Numbered from the stretch's first letter, positions 23,626 to 34,972 are shown. The stretch is 64,000 nt of DNA from Acanthococcus lagerstroemiae (GCA_031841125.1 CM063106.1:68622101-68686100); one strand, 5' to 3'. Numbers and translations: made by a program. Notes: generated by a model not told the origin, from the sequence alone.

Positions 23626-23703
23626 AACCCGATGGATTGTCTCGACCCCAATTCCGCAAATCTAATTCTCTATCTTTCAGCCTCTCAAGATTATTCATGG
23701 TTA
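23626..23703 (-). repeat. Inverted orphan monomer of the ~110-bp satellite
   Basis: Read on the minus strand this segment gives GAGAGGCTGAAAGATAGAGA and then ATTAGATTTGCGGAATTGGGG. It aligns with the satellite unit near 20,630-20,710 (GAGAGGCTGAGAATCGAGAA, ATTAGATTTCTGGGG). It is the only unit I found in inverse orientation and lies just beyond the RNase H fragment. Confidence 0.7.
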
Positions 23704-24033
23704 ACTTTTTTCGATTCAGATCTATTGTGGATCCGTTGGGTATATATATATATGCACTCTTTAAGTTGACAGGTCGTTGGCCACAGAATGCGTGTGTTGC
23801 TCTTTTCTAGCGCGATTATAATTATACGATGAACTGCGCAATGTCGTTAGTGCAGCAGGAGAATAAATATACGCAACGGCAACAAAAACGCGCAGAGATG
23901 AAAATAATGAAATCACTTTCACTACTGAGTAATCGGAGGCTACATGTGCGATAGTCTCGTTTATTATGAGCGACTTGAGTTAAGGGGAAGTTTAGTAGGC
24001 TATGTATAGCAAAAAGTTCATTGGCATAGTGGC
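23704..24033 (-). other. Possible LTR or 3' flank of the BEL/Pao element
   Basis: Minus-strand sequence downstream of the BEL-type pol remnant, with a TATATATATATA tract at 23742-23754 that could be an LTR TATA box. I could not find the partner LTR or primer sites, so this is positional inference only. Confidence 0.25.
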
Positions 24034-26000
24034 TCAAAACCCAAAATATCGTACTAAATGTCGAGTTATTCGACGAAGCGCCGCACGCAAGACATAGTTC
24101 TTTTCTAAAGAGGAATTTCTGCAGCATCTTTGTTTCATAATCATCGATCTTCTTTTCTTATGGATGGCGAAGTTTCCAGTTATATAGGTCAAACGAACAT
24201 TAAAATCAAATTCCAAGACCTTAAAAACCGGACAAAATAGAACGCTATTGAAGTCTCCAGTTCCAACAATCATTCTTATTCGAATCGATTTTCGAGAACT
24301 ATCTATCTTTTTCTGAGAACAAAAGGAGATAGCCCTTCTTTAAAGGAGAGTGAACAGAAGTTTGCCTTTCACGTAAAGATACAAGATACAAACTTCTAAA
24401 GGCAGGCCAAAAGGCCTCCACTACCTCTAATGTATGTTTCCGAGAACTAATCAAATTAGCAGAATTGGATAATAAAATCTGTGTTTGCACTTCTTTCTTA
24501 AGTTTAAAAAATGATGCGGTATCACAGGAGTGAGCAACGCATCTGGTAAGTACGTCAGAGGTGTACTATTAATGGCATCCTCAATCTGACACAAGACTGT
24601 GCTCAGTCCCACATAGTCTAGCAATTCTAAACCATATGTTTTTTTCAACCACTTCTTAACGAGCGAAACTAAACGTTCGTAAGCTCCTCCACAACATGGA
24701 AAATAGTTAATTCGCCGCCGTGAGAAGGCGACAAGAGAAATGGGGTAACAGGAGCTACCTCAAAGCGATCCCCCCTATTTTGATGCAGGCCCATTCGGGC
24801 GTTTCCGGAATAGGGGGTGCGGTGTTCCGGCGTCAATTTGGCATGCGTGCATCGCCATACGCCCCTGTATCATCGAAAATGGAAAGTAGTTTGGAATAAA
24901 ATGCCCCTGGATATTATCGCTTGTGACCAGCTGGTTGACTCGAGTGTCATTCAGTTGAACTGATGTACTAATAAGTGGTTGGACAAAAGTAAATTTCGAA
25001 ACATTATCAGATCACTGACAATAAATTTCGGAACTCCTCCTCTACTCACAAATCGATTCAGAGTTAAAAGAAATTCGTTAGCCATTGGTTTCTGGACGAC
25101 TCTAAGTGCACTGCCAGTGTTCTTAGATGAGTGAAAAAAGGACTCATACTCCTTAACTACGTCTTCATGACCTTTCAGAATATTCAGATGACCCAGATAA
25201 TCTAATCGGGTGTGGAGAAATGGATACGCTTCTGCAATTCTGACTAAAGGTGAAGGCATAGCTTTAACTACCAGCTACCACCACCTGGTACAAACTTCGT
25301 AGAAGTGGAGCACTGACTTGACTTCAGCTCTTCCTTTAACGATCCAAAATATAAAAACTTCTTGATCTTAGCTTGTTAATAATCACACCCGGTATGGTAA
25401 TTCTCAGTATGTAGCTTTCGAATGTATACGGCGGTGAGAGGACTGACTCTTGGCATGTATCATATTCCATGGTAAATCAGCGTTCTGTGAAGTCCTGTAC
25501 AACTTATGAGCCCATAATCATCTAAGAACAAATCTAGCTGAAAATTAACTGAATTCTCTTCAAGCTCCCGCCTTCAAAAAGAAAATCTTTCTTTTGAAGT
25601 TCTAACAAAAGAAATCGCTCTGAAATCTGATATACACCAGTCTCAGAAAAATGAGAGCATTTAGATCGGAGTACAGCTAGGAGAATAGATCGAAAAATAA
25701 TCTCGCATACTTATTCCAACAAGAAAATCGATTTTCGAATTCATTGCTTGACCCACTAGTGTACGTTGACTGGTTTACTCATAACTAGATTAGCTACAGG
25801 ACCGAGTCTAAAGTGAAGTCTAAATACCTTAATATTGCCAGGAGGTGCCGGCTAAAATCTCTCATTGAGAAGCCACCTCGGACCATAACACTATAACTCA
25901 GAAAAGAAGCTTTCATTCCTTGAGAAGCAATGTCAGCCGGATTATGAGTAAGAACTACACGATAATATCAAAAGGTTTCCTGACCTAATCTAATCTGTTC
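24034..26000 (-). pseudogene. BEL/Pao-type LTR retrotransposon pol remnant (RNase H tail, integrase, C-terminal domain)
   Basis: On the minus strand the order is that of BEL/Pao pol. Near 25950-25900 there is THNPADIASQG, the end of RNase H. Then comes the linker and zinc region, heavily mutated. The integrase core follows at 25259-24951 (FVSRGGVPKFIVSD) and continues past an insertion to CCGGAYERLV (about 24690). Next is INSTPLTYLPD (about 24560), the conserved segment before the C-terminal domain. FWPAFRSLYLVSLRERQ lies near 24410, and a late segment near 24270. Stops and frameshifts divide all pieces, so it is dead. The protease and reverse transcriptase were not recognised further upstream. 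A 170-bp retroposon interrupts the integrase at 24709-24878. Confidence 0.8.
24709..24878 (+). mobile_element. Retroposon insertion sharing the GGGGTGCGGTGT ... CATACGCCCC 3' core (copy 1)
   Basis: The insert is flanked by ATGGAAAATAGTT (24696-24708) and ATGGAAAGTAGTT (24879-24891), a 13-bp target duplication with one mismatch. The 3' half contains GGGGTGCGGTGT, TTTGGCATGCGTGCATCG and CCATACGCCCC, shared with copies at 45982-46273 and about 46513-46600. The BEL integrase text resumes on either side. Confidence 0.7.
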
Positions 26001-27167
26001 TTCGCGGAAATGGTTGAACAGTCGAAGAATTCGACCATTGAAATACTGTGGTTGCATCAGTCCCCAGTATCAGTAGCGAGGCGGGGCACCCTTGTGATTT
26101 CGTTAGCTAGTGGTTCTTCTAATTTTAGCACTCCGTCTACTCCCCCCCCCCCGCCGCTTTGGTCAAGATTAGACCACCTCTCGAATGCGACATATAACTG
26201 CATCTGCATCCGAGATCATCTATGAGTTTAGGAGAGATGCCACAGTAACTCGTTTTGGAAATTTCATATTCTCAAGCCCATCATAATTTCTGAAGGGAGA
26301 CAGTTACAACCGCCAAATTTTTACATAATCTGAAGAAGTTTAATCCAAAACACTTTCAATAAATCCAAGTAGAAAAAAAAGTGGTACCAGAGGCAAAATT
26401 TTGTGGCCCCCTTCGAATAAGGGCTACCGAAAATTTTTAGCCTAAAACCTTCCCAGATTTCATACGAATATACCCAGAAAGGACGTACCCCCAGCTCTTA
26501 TGGTTCATCCGTCAACCTCGAACGAACAAACATCCACACCCGCGGACAAACAAACACTTTTATATAAATTAAAGATTAGAGATACAAATATGAGTCATCA
26601 AAATATGGTGTATGAAAGACACCCTTGACACGTGTCTGACACTTTTCGGCTGTTTTTTTACTTTTAACTGTACTAATTATAACGAGAGGGCACCACGAAT
26701 ATCCCACATGATTTTTGTCTATTTTTGGCTCCACTATAGCCTACTGTACGATGAAAAACATTAGTTACGATCTATCAATGTCACCTCATTTGACGATAGG
26801 GCGATATTTTTGGATCAGATTTCTTTTCAGGCAAACCAAGGGAAGCCAGATGCAATGGTCGCGAGATTTATTTATTTCTTGATTGATCCAAGACCTGTAT
26901 CAAAAAATGACAAGTGTTGTATTTGTAATCAATTTAGGAAATTGAAATGTTGACAAGTTGCTTGCAATGATGAAATGAAGATCGAGTTTGTAGATTGTAC
27001 CGGATCAGATTATGGGGGGAGGGGGCAAAGTATGTGTTCTGGGGGAAATGTTATCGTCTAATGCTTTGCTAGCTAGCTGAAGTTTTTATAATGATCTTTC
27101 ACAACCCTAATGCGGTTTAGTATGAAGGTGAGCCCAGTTGACCCACTAGGTCAGGAGCTGTGGGTAC
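26001..27167. other. Mostly unclassified; transposon 3'-end-like segment at about 26380-26590
   Basis: 26500-26575 ends in the phrase CGAACAAACATCCACACC and then GCGGACAAACAAACACTTTT. This resembles the 3' ends of several insect non-LTR and DNA elements. No boundaries or coding sequence were found. The rest shows no gene. Confidence 0.35.
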
Positions 27168-27171
27168 TTAA

Positions 27172-28167
27172 CCCTTAAATACCACACTTAGGTTTTCTTC
27201 CGATATTACCACACATGTGACAATTGTCACAATATTTAAAAATTTATCAGTTTTATCATTAACCTATCAAATTTTATGGTGCTGTATGTATTCTTTCATG
27301 TTAAATTCAAATTTGAGGTTAAAATTTGATTTTAATAAGAAAAAATACGCACAAATTTGAAATTTCCCCACCACTTTCTTGTTAATAGCTCACAACTGAA
27401 ATTTTTTTTTCAATTTATAGCATTACTTTTGTCCTACAAATGGACTGAATACGGACACTTCTTGAAACTTGTTCTATTTCTCTTCCCCCACCCTCAATTT
27501 TGTTTATTTTTGTATAATTTTTACTTTGCCCATTCACATTTTCGGAATTATTTTCACTTGATCAAGAATTCTGTGATTGGAAATGAGAGACAATGAGTTA
27601 TACATTTGCTGATAATTATTTTTCGTTAGAAAAAAAAAAAAATAACTGGCTGCAGTACAGTAAAAAGTATTTTGCTAAGGAACAAGAAAAAACTACACAC
27701 ATGACAGTTTATTCCCGGCTTTCACAAAGTCTCAACCTGGGCCTTCCTCTTGATACCGTATTCCTCAGGTCCATTTGCGAAATATTTTAGCAACATCAAA
27801 AAAATAACTCGAATGCATAAATTAAATCACCAATATGATAAATTTTGGACCAAACTGATTAAAAACTGAATTAAATTCAACCTATTAACCTCAAAATTGT
27901 ACATAGTGCTCTGTAAGAGTGAAAATAGGTCGGCGTGACAATTGTCACATCAGTGGTATTGACGATATTTAACTGAAAATCAATTTTTAAAAAATCCTGC
28001 CCCTTTGACAGTTCGAGTAGGCAACCAGAACTCACCCACGAGAATAAAGGTAAATCATGTGCGCACAGGTACTAGGGAGTTATGCGGCTGAGGCTCCCCT
28101 CTGACTCGCGCCGCTTCTGCGAGTTTTATACCACTGTGACAATTGTCACATGTGTGTTATTGAAGGG
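27172..28167. mobile_element. piggyBac-like non-autonomous element, 996 bp
   Basis: The left end, after TTAA (27168-27171), reads CCCTTAAATACCACAC. The inverse of the right end reads CCCTTCAATAACACAC, and the right flank is TTAG (28168-28171), a TTAA with one change. TTAA targets and CCCT-type ends are the hallmark of piggyBac. The left end carries an extra segment of about 30 bp so that ACACATGTGACAATTGTCAC lies subterminally on the left but directly behind the end on the right. The palindrome GTGACAATTGTCAC occurs at 27216-27231, 27935-27948 and 28135-28150. No transposase is visible; the plus-strand ORFs at 27357-27790 have no motif. Confidence 0.75.
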
Positions 28168-28403
28168 TTAGTGCGTGAAATCCTTTTTTTTTTAAATTCT
28201 GTCTCCCGAACTGTAAGTCCTGTCCGACCTCTGATTACAAAGAATAATATTTTGAGTTTTACATGTCTGGTAATAACCATTACTTTCATAGTGGTCAACG
28301 CCTGATGAGATTTTTGACTTTTATGAGGTTGTGAGACCATCTTGTTAAATGAAATAAGTTTAACGGTGACATCACACACAAATAATGTTCCCGTGTTCAT
28401 CAA

Positions 28404-28449
28404 TTTGACTCACGATGGTAAGGCGGTTTGACTCACGATGGTAAGGCGG
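28404..28449. repeat. 23-bp tandem duplication (two copies)
   Basis: TTTGACTCACGATGGTAAGG plus CGG is present twice in direct succession without mismatch, pointing to a recent slippage or an assembly join. Confidence 0.9.
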
Positions 28450-28530
28450 TGTAATTATTACACAATTATAATCCTCAATTTGATTTCAATCTACCAAATG
28501 CACTGGTTCATTGATTGTAATAACAGAATT

Positions 28531-28590
28531 GCGATGTGGCCTAGTCGTCCGGTGTGCCAAAGGTCGTAGATTCGAATCCCCGTTTTTTCT
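28531..28590 (+). ncRNA. tRNA-like pol III module, probable SINE remnant
   Basis: An A-box-like TGGCCTAGTCG (28538-28548) is followed by a B-box-like AGATTCGAATCC (28568-28579), and TTTTTT at 28583-28588 resembles a pol III terminator. Box spacing (about 30 bp) is too short for a full tRNA, so the anticodon arm is probably deleted. Confidence 0.45.
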
Positions 28591-30016
28591 CTACTTTCTG
28601 ATGAACATTATTTTTATCTAATTTATCAGTACTGCTTCATTTATTTACGTCGGTATTATTTACTCAGTAACCACTTCCCTCGCGGAATTGCCCGAGTAAC
28701 CCAGTTCAACATACCTTCATTTGCCTCTACGCGAACGAGTTCTCGTTTTCGAAAAACTCTTTTTGATCTGGTGAATCCAATCCTCCACCGGCTTGAAAGT
28801 TTGGCTACTGGGTTTTTATACCAAATATAAAGTGTTTCAAAATGACAGGGCTCGTTTTAAACTTCGATATTTTGGGGTATACGAGAATTTATTGCGGTTA
28901 ATTTATCGCGCGAAATTGAACGCGCGAAACTGATCTTTCCAGAAAATTGAACGCCATGAAAAATACGCGCGTACATTAGAACGCGGAGGAAATTTATCGC
29001 ATGAAATAGATTTACCCCACTTTACTTTTTCTTCCTTTCTGCATGAATGCCAGCACAGGAACGATATCTGTACTGTCCTGCACTATTACTCGTACAGTTG
29101 TTGGGAGGTATGTACAGCACATCTCATCCTGTAAGATCAGGTCAGTTTCGTGTGTCATTGTGCGGAGAACATTCGTTGAACTTGATACATCATTGTAAAT
29201 TATTCTGCATAGGCTCAATTTCCTGCACGAGTACAGTGCTGTTTCTTTCATGTATGTCAGCCCATCATGAGGCATATCCACTCCGCAGGACTGAAGGGAC
29301 AATTTGGATTTACCCTTAGAGTTTCAAGTGTTGACAGCCCTGCATTTGTGTGAGTGATCACGCGTATGATTTACCTTAAGCTGGTATCAAACTTCACCTA
29401 TCATTAAGTCGATTAGAAATTCACTTTCAAAGAAAATTTGTCCAAAATTTAATTGCATTGTAACCAAAAAATTGAATTATAATCAGTTCTACTGGTATAA
29501 TAATTTTTACTCGTTGTTTTACCCTCCTGAAGATAGCAGCTTTTCTGTTTGAAAGTACGCATGATCACTCTTTCATTTTCACCCGCGCAGGTGATTTTGC
29601 AGCGCACTCTAGTGCAGCGATATGAGTATGACCCAGACCTAGCATTAGCATTGCGCCATCTACCCGCCTTAGCGTTTGTGCTTCCACAGACGTGGAAGAG
29701 ATTTTCGAAAATCTTTTTGACGTTGGAATTACACCACAAGAGGCACAGGAGATATTACATTATTTCGAAGATACGTAGGTGGGGTGTCCTCAACGGAATC
29801 GGCCCAGAAGGAAGCCTAGCCTCCACTGCATTCGTGTCTTCGGCGCAGGCAGCTGGAAACTGATGCGGCGCAATTCCACAACGCGGTGGGGAAAGTTGGC
29901 TTCCTTTTGTGGGAGGGGGCCAGGGGGACAATGATGAAGGGGGCACGGCAGTCAGTCCTCACCTACGTAAATTATGAAAAGTCAGCGCTTATGCGCCATT
30001 CCATAATTGGTGTCCT
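28591..30016. other. No recognisable gene or repeat boundary
   Basis: Overlapping ORFs on both strands (29012-29302 minus, 29047-29319 plus, 29449-29739 minus, 29549-29863 plus) have no recognisable motif and contradict one another. Confidence 0.4.
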
Positions 30017-30023
30017 CCTAAAT

Positions 30024-30379
30024 CAGTGGTTCCCAAACTTTTTGCCATCACGGCACCCTTTTTAAGATTCTACTTTTCCTGCGGCACCCCCCCCCCCCAT
30101 ATGAAGATGAACAAAAGCAAAAGACAAAATATAATTAATTTTTCTTTATATGTTTTATTGATTCAGAATTACAGATTAAAAATTAAATGTTCTTGTTATA
30201 CCTACTATAATACGTCCTTGACTTTGGAATGAGATTGATTTCTACGCGGGTCATATTTTTTTACGGGTTTTAATCTATTCAACCTTTCATTTTTTTCCCC
30301 TTCCCCGAAATCTCGCGGCACCCCTGGCGGGAGCTCGCTGCACCCTAGGGTGCCGCGGCACCCAGTTTGGGAACCACTG
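30024..30379. mobile_element. hAT-type MITE, 356 bp, CAGTGGTTCCCAAACT ends
   Basis: The left end CAGTGGTTCCCAAACTTT pairs with the right end AGTTTGGGAACCACTG over 16 bp without mismatch. The interior near both ends is rich in CGGCACCC text, as in many hAT-derived MITEs. CCTAAAT flanks both sides (30017-30023 and 30380-30386); with TCCTAAAT versus GCCTAAAT it is compatible with the usual 8-bp hAT duplication with one change. No coding capacity. Confidence 0.9.
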
Positions 30380-30386
30380 CCTAAAT

Positions 30387-31812
30387 AAATATTGTATACG
30401 ACATGAAATGGGGTTAATTTCTCTTTCGATTGATACCTTTCAGTGTTGCCAAGTTATGGGCGTTCAAAACTGGCCCTGTCATTCTCAAACACCCTGCACA
30501 TCACTTTTCTTGTGAGAGCGAAAATAAATACCACCCTATTACATGATAACCCGAAAAAAATGCCGTTTGTGTTTCCTTCTCACCTCGACTTACCTCGAAT
30601 TCGTTGACACAATCGTAATCAGGTATCCATGAGGTCATTCCTACGGCCGCTCTTCTTTCAAAAATATTCGCTCTAGCGGCTGGAGGCCATTTTCCGGTCA
30701 CGTGGCTTGTCGGTTGTCATTTCGATACAGTGTAAGAATTTACCCGATCAAACTGGAACTGGTTTAGTAAACCTGAATTTCGCCAACGTCTACTGCATTT
30801 CACCGACGGCGACGCCGGAAACGAAGTGAAGTGGTGAAGACAATGCACCGCCACTGTGCTGTGGCTGGATAAATAGAATGAAAGAAAGAAAGAAAGAAAA
30901 AAAAACACGCATGCGATGACACAACATTCATCACATTAACTCCGGTAGCATTGTTTCCTATGGAGCCGACTACACTGTATAATACTTATATGTAGTCGAT
31001 TGTGTACAGATACCGCGAGCATGTTGCGAACGTGCCGAATAGTTAGCGTACTAGCCCAGACCCCAGGGCTATTGCATTTCTCCCCGACGACCATTCGTGT
31101 TTCTGGCATTTGGGCTTTCGTTACATGCGTAGGCTCTAGCGGAGAGCAAGCACATGTAACCGTATTTGGTATTTCCAGAAGAATGCCAGGCTAATTCTGT
31201 TTACTGGCGGTACCAGTACCGTAGCTTCATTCCTCTATGTCTCCATACCGATCGAAGAAATCGAATTCTGTTCCTTTGTCTACTCGAATAAGTAAGGCGA
31301 AAGGCGATTCTAAAATGCAAAGAGACTCTGTCAAGGAATCCAAACCCCCATTTAGGAGTCAGAAGTTTTCTGAGTGATCAGAAATTTGAAACCGAGTGAG
31401 ACTCCGTGCTCAGATGGTATTGATAACGCGCTAGATTCTAGCAAGAGTAGTGCTCTCACTAACAAAACTATTCTACTTTTTTTTTTTTTAATATTTTAAA
31501 CTCAGTTGCTGAATTGTTGCGGTCTAGTTATTAGGAAAAGCTGCCAAACTAATTGTAATTCTTGAAAATTTGAGTTATATTGGACAAAACTGACAATTCT
31601 TTCTATAGGAAAAGACTTTAGGAGGTTTCGACTCTTCATAATCCTCGAAGGACAGAACAAAGAAATTACAAACAAAATTTATTCCGCCACATTTAAGCTC
31701 TCATTCGGGAACGCAGCAAGTGTTTTCCTCAAAGTAATATATACTAGATTACACCGAGTCAATAAAATTTCACCAACGTTCATTACGTTTCAGAAAATAA
31801 CTGCGATGATTG
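30387..31812. other. No recognisable gene; (GAAA)n microsatellite at 30879-30899
   Basis: Short ORFs only. A (GAAA)n tract of about five units lies near 30885. The rest may be host single-copy sequence. Confidence 0.4.
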
Positions 31813-32279
31813 TTGAACATTAGGGTGACTTTTAGCTATAATAGTAATTTTGTTGAGAATTTCCTATCTCCCAACCCGTGATTCCACTCGAATGGTAAAA
31901 ATGAAAATCTGTGCCAAGTTTCAGCTCAATCGGACATCTCTGTGGGTTCCCGCAAGTGGACTCGTTAGAAATGTGTTGAGTTACCCGAAGTGTATGTCAA
32001 TTCCAACACCTCTTCCTCAGAGGTTCAAAACAGAACACAGACCAAGTTAAGCCTTTAATTTGCCTATTTTCAGCTACGAAGTCAGCAGTTGTATCCATGT
32101 GTAGTAGGATTAAGAAAAAAGAATCACAAAATGAGGTTTTATAAGCGTTTCATTGTAAAATATCTGGTTAATTATAATGAAGTTGGGTTATGACATCAAT
32201 CCAGACTTGGTGGCTTTTGGATAAATTCTCCTGTGTTGTTTTGTATGATCCATTGGAGTTGCTCTTCATTCTTTGTAAG

Positions 32280-33380
32280 GATGTTCTGGTAGTCTGGAAT
32301 AAGTTTAACCTCCCCTAACCAACTGTTTCATGATCAGCAGTCCACTCCAATAGGCCTGATTTTCGTTCCATATTGTCGGGCATTCATTAATGAAATCTAA
32401 ATTTATTTTGAACCTTTTGAAGAAATTTATGGATTGGAAAGGATAGCTTGAGGGTCGTTATTACTTGAAATGTACCGCTTCAACGAGTCTTCTTCATCAT
32501 CATATTCTCCTCACTGTCGTTGATTTCCTTCAGTTTTACAGCCATTTCTCTCTTCAAGCCAACAGGTATTGCATCATCAAAGAAATGCCAATCCAACTGC
32601 TTCAAGCGACAAGTACCACAGGTGCTTAGAGAATTTCTAGGAAGCAGCTTTACTCATATCAGCATGTTTTTCCTTATATTATGCAACTAGTTTTTGCATA
32701 AAGTTGTATGTAATCATGGTAAAGAGCTTTTATTGCTGACGGGGAAAGAAACCAAGCTTGTGGGTAAATGTGAATGAGGAAACAGCAAACTTTCCGTATA
32801 GAAGTGCGCTCTATTGTGGTGAGCTTGAACTGGTTCTGAAAAAGGAAGATTTTGAAGCAGTGAATAGCTTTTTCGCCATCCAGCCAGCATGACTCAGTGC
32901 TCCTGGAAGGCGAAATGATACCATCCCATTCCTTGGAGTACTTCCAAAAAAAATCACTCCAAGTTCCAGCGATAATCATCTCTTGGCTGATCTTCATAAT
33001 CTAGTTGTTCGAACAGAAATTTCAACACATTGAGGCGGACTTGTTCAGGAAGTTCCTTTGCGCCATTGTGGTGCTTTGAATCCGTTTGAACAGTGGTACA
33101 GTTGGATCGGAAGTAGTTCCAAAAAATGTGTCAAAAAAACTTCTGAGGACTAATTCAAATATATGATGACGTACTGATAGTCGAGGAGTGGAGAAGTCAA
33201 ATGTACCACGTTTTTGTGTTGACAGTGGCATTGTGACACATTTTTTGTTGTTGCTTTACCATCAGATGTGTCCTGTGAGCTTAAGCAGGTGTCTGATGAA
33301 AACACGGGATGAGGCTGGAATTCCGTTTCAGCGTAGGTTCTCCTTCGTGATGTAATCGAACGTGGTGAACCTCATCCTTG
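32280..33380 (-). pseudogene. Decayed unrecognised ORF inside the 2139-bp hAT-like element
   Basis: Two open stretches (33231-33022 and 32997-32674) lie in the same frame, separated by only eight codons containing two stops; upstream codons in the same frame (FTTFDYITKENL and RVFIRHLLKLTGH) also look coding. Further downstream the coding look continues in another frame (AIPVGLKREMAVKLKEI). The total span suggests an original protein of at least 300 residues, rich in aromatic residues and with no low-complexity sequence. It lies fully between the TIRs, so it is probably the element's own protein. No function is assigned. Confidence 0.45.
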
Positions 33381-33501
33381 CATAAGATCTAATCAAAATA
33401 AGTTGATCATGCTATTCCCAACCAGTACTACGAAACTATGAAATCTCGTGAATCACAGTTCTTGCATCGTGCATGAATGGGAGCGAATTTTGGACAGCGT
33501 T

Positions 33502-33777
33502 CAGTGGAGTAGCGGGGGGGGGGGAGGAACGAGTGCCTTCCATGCACCTAAAATTAAATGTAAAATATGCAAAGATGAACAATTTTTCGCTCTTAAAACA
33601 CGTTTTTTTTTTCAGAAAAATTTTGCTCGAGCAGGCAGTAATTTTACCTTCATTTTTATAAAATAGTCCTCTAATGTCGGCAATTTTTAGAAAATACCTC
33701 AATTTCCGACTTCTTCTCCCTTGAAAATCTTACTTTGCTTCCCTCCCCCTTTTGGGATAATCCTGGCTACGCCACTG
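33502..33777. mobile_element. hAT-type MITE, 276 bp, nested in the 2139-bp element
   Basis: It starts CAGTGGAGTAGC and ends GGCTACGCCACTG, matching the widespread CAGTGGCGTAGCCAGG-type hAT termini with one difference on the left. The flanks ACAGCGTT (33494-33501) and ACAGCGTG (33778-33785) form an 8-bp duplication with one mismatch. No coding capacity. Confidence 0.8.
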
Positions 33778-33999
33778 ACAGCGTGGTGGGAATTTCTGAG
33801 CGGGAGACCTCCATATGTTTAAATTTTAGGGCTCTTGCGAGAACCCACAGACATGTCCGATCGGGGTGAAATTCTGCACAGCATTTTTTTTTACCATTCG
33901 AATAAAATTAGAGGGTTGGTACTAACATTTTCAAAAGTTAAAAAGTAAGAGCCACCCTATTGAACATTATAAAAAGTGTTTTCAGTCTTCCCCCGAAAA

Positions 34000-34972
34000 A
34001 TAATAATGATGATAATAATGAAAAATGTTACTTTTTTCAGCGTCTTTCTGTGAAAGCATGGGGGTGGGGGTAACCTATGATTGTTGTTGCTGTGGCCTGA
34101 AATTCAAATCACAACGTGCGAGCAAATGCAATCGAGGACCTGCAACTGAAAAAGCTCAACGTTCAAAAGCTGTCAATTTTCAGGAAATGGAACGAGAGTT
34201 TTTGTTCATTCGAACTTCGAACTCGGTTGTTCTTTTAACAGAATTTCTGCTCTCAGAGTCTTGTTAACTCGGAAACTAACGTCACTAGTCTGATGGGTAA
34301 GAGCGAAGAAACAGGTGAACCATGCACTCACGGACAGAAAGTCACCACTAGATTCAGTCACTAATTGCGAACCTTTCTGAACATTTCTGTGGTTGCCAAA
34401 AGAATGCGGATGTAGAAAGGGTCTGGTCCCTCTCGAAGAGACTAAAGCTGCCCGTCATACAACAAGATGTCTACCGAATACAAATTCGTGAAATTCATTC
34501 CTTTTTATGACCTTTCCATGGCTTTTTTCATGGGCTCACACAATACTCCTGTTATGGGTCCTAAATTGCAAAAACAAAAACTAATTTTGACGTTTTAGTG
34601 ATACTTGTTCAATTTCTTCCTGTGCTTATATTTTTGAAGTTCACATTTAAAAAGGTTTCCGTCATAGGCAGCAACTTTTATATTTCCCGTGTGGTGCTCG
34701 ACTTGGTTCGATTGTCTTCTCCCCTCTCAGAATCTTTGGAGATACCTTTATCCTCCGTGTCTACCTTTAATTTTGCCTTGTGGCGTTCAAAAACTCATCA
34801 CGGTGTTAGAGTCTGTGAGAACCGCGCCGGAGTTGCCATCCATGGTTTCAATTCTTTCTTTTTACAAAAAAATTAAATAATTATTGAATTCATGACTTTT
34901 TCATGATATTTATGGCCACTAACTTCAGTTCCTGACTTTTTCATGATTTTCATTACTGGTAGATAGACACCC
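34000..34972 (+). pseudogene. hAT transposon 3' part with transposase C-terminus fragment (tentative)
   Basis: At 34370-34510 the plus strand reads KNADVERVWSLSKRLKLP before a stop. N-A-D-V-E-R-V-x-S is the wording of the hAT transposase dimerisation domain. Some 460 bp later, at 34870-34972, the sequence repeats TGACTTTTTCATGAT and ends GATAGACACCCT, like the outer end of a hAT-related insect repeat (compare 105-197). Upstream ORF 34025-34267 has a CCCC run but no defined domain. The 5' part is missing. Confidence 0.45.

Larger units (their letters stand above)
31821..33959 (-). mobile_element. hAT-like transposon, 2139 bp, with a decayed internal ORF
   Basis: A perfect 8-bp duplication, TTGAACAT, flanks the element (31813-31820 and 33960-33967). 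The ends begin TAGGGTGAC and, inverted, TAGGGTGGC. The terminal 145 bp or so match in inverse orientation, including ATTCGAATGGTAAAAA-type text and ATCGGACAT followed by CTGTGGGTT. TAGGG ends plus 8-bp duplications fit hAT. On the minus strand one frame runs, with stops, from about 33380 to 32674; it includes TFDFSTPRLSVRHHIFELVL and later KVCCFLIHIYPQAWFLSPSA, and a related piece in another frame (LDWHFFDDAIPVGLKREM) follows near 32590. I do not recognise the protein, nor can I find a hAT dimerisation motif in it. A hAT MITE sits inside at 33502-33777. Confidence 0.75.

Noticed and set aside
31385..31460. tRNA gene suggested by GCTCAGATGGTATTGATAACGC text
   Set aside because: An A-box-like stretch is present but no GTTCGAATCC-type B box follows at a proper distance, and no cloverleaf closes.
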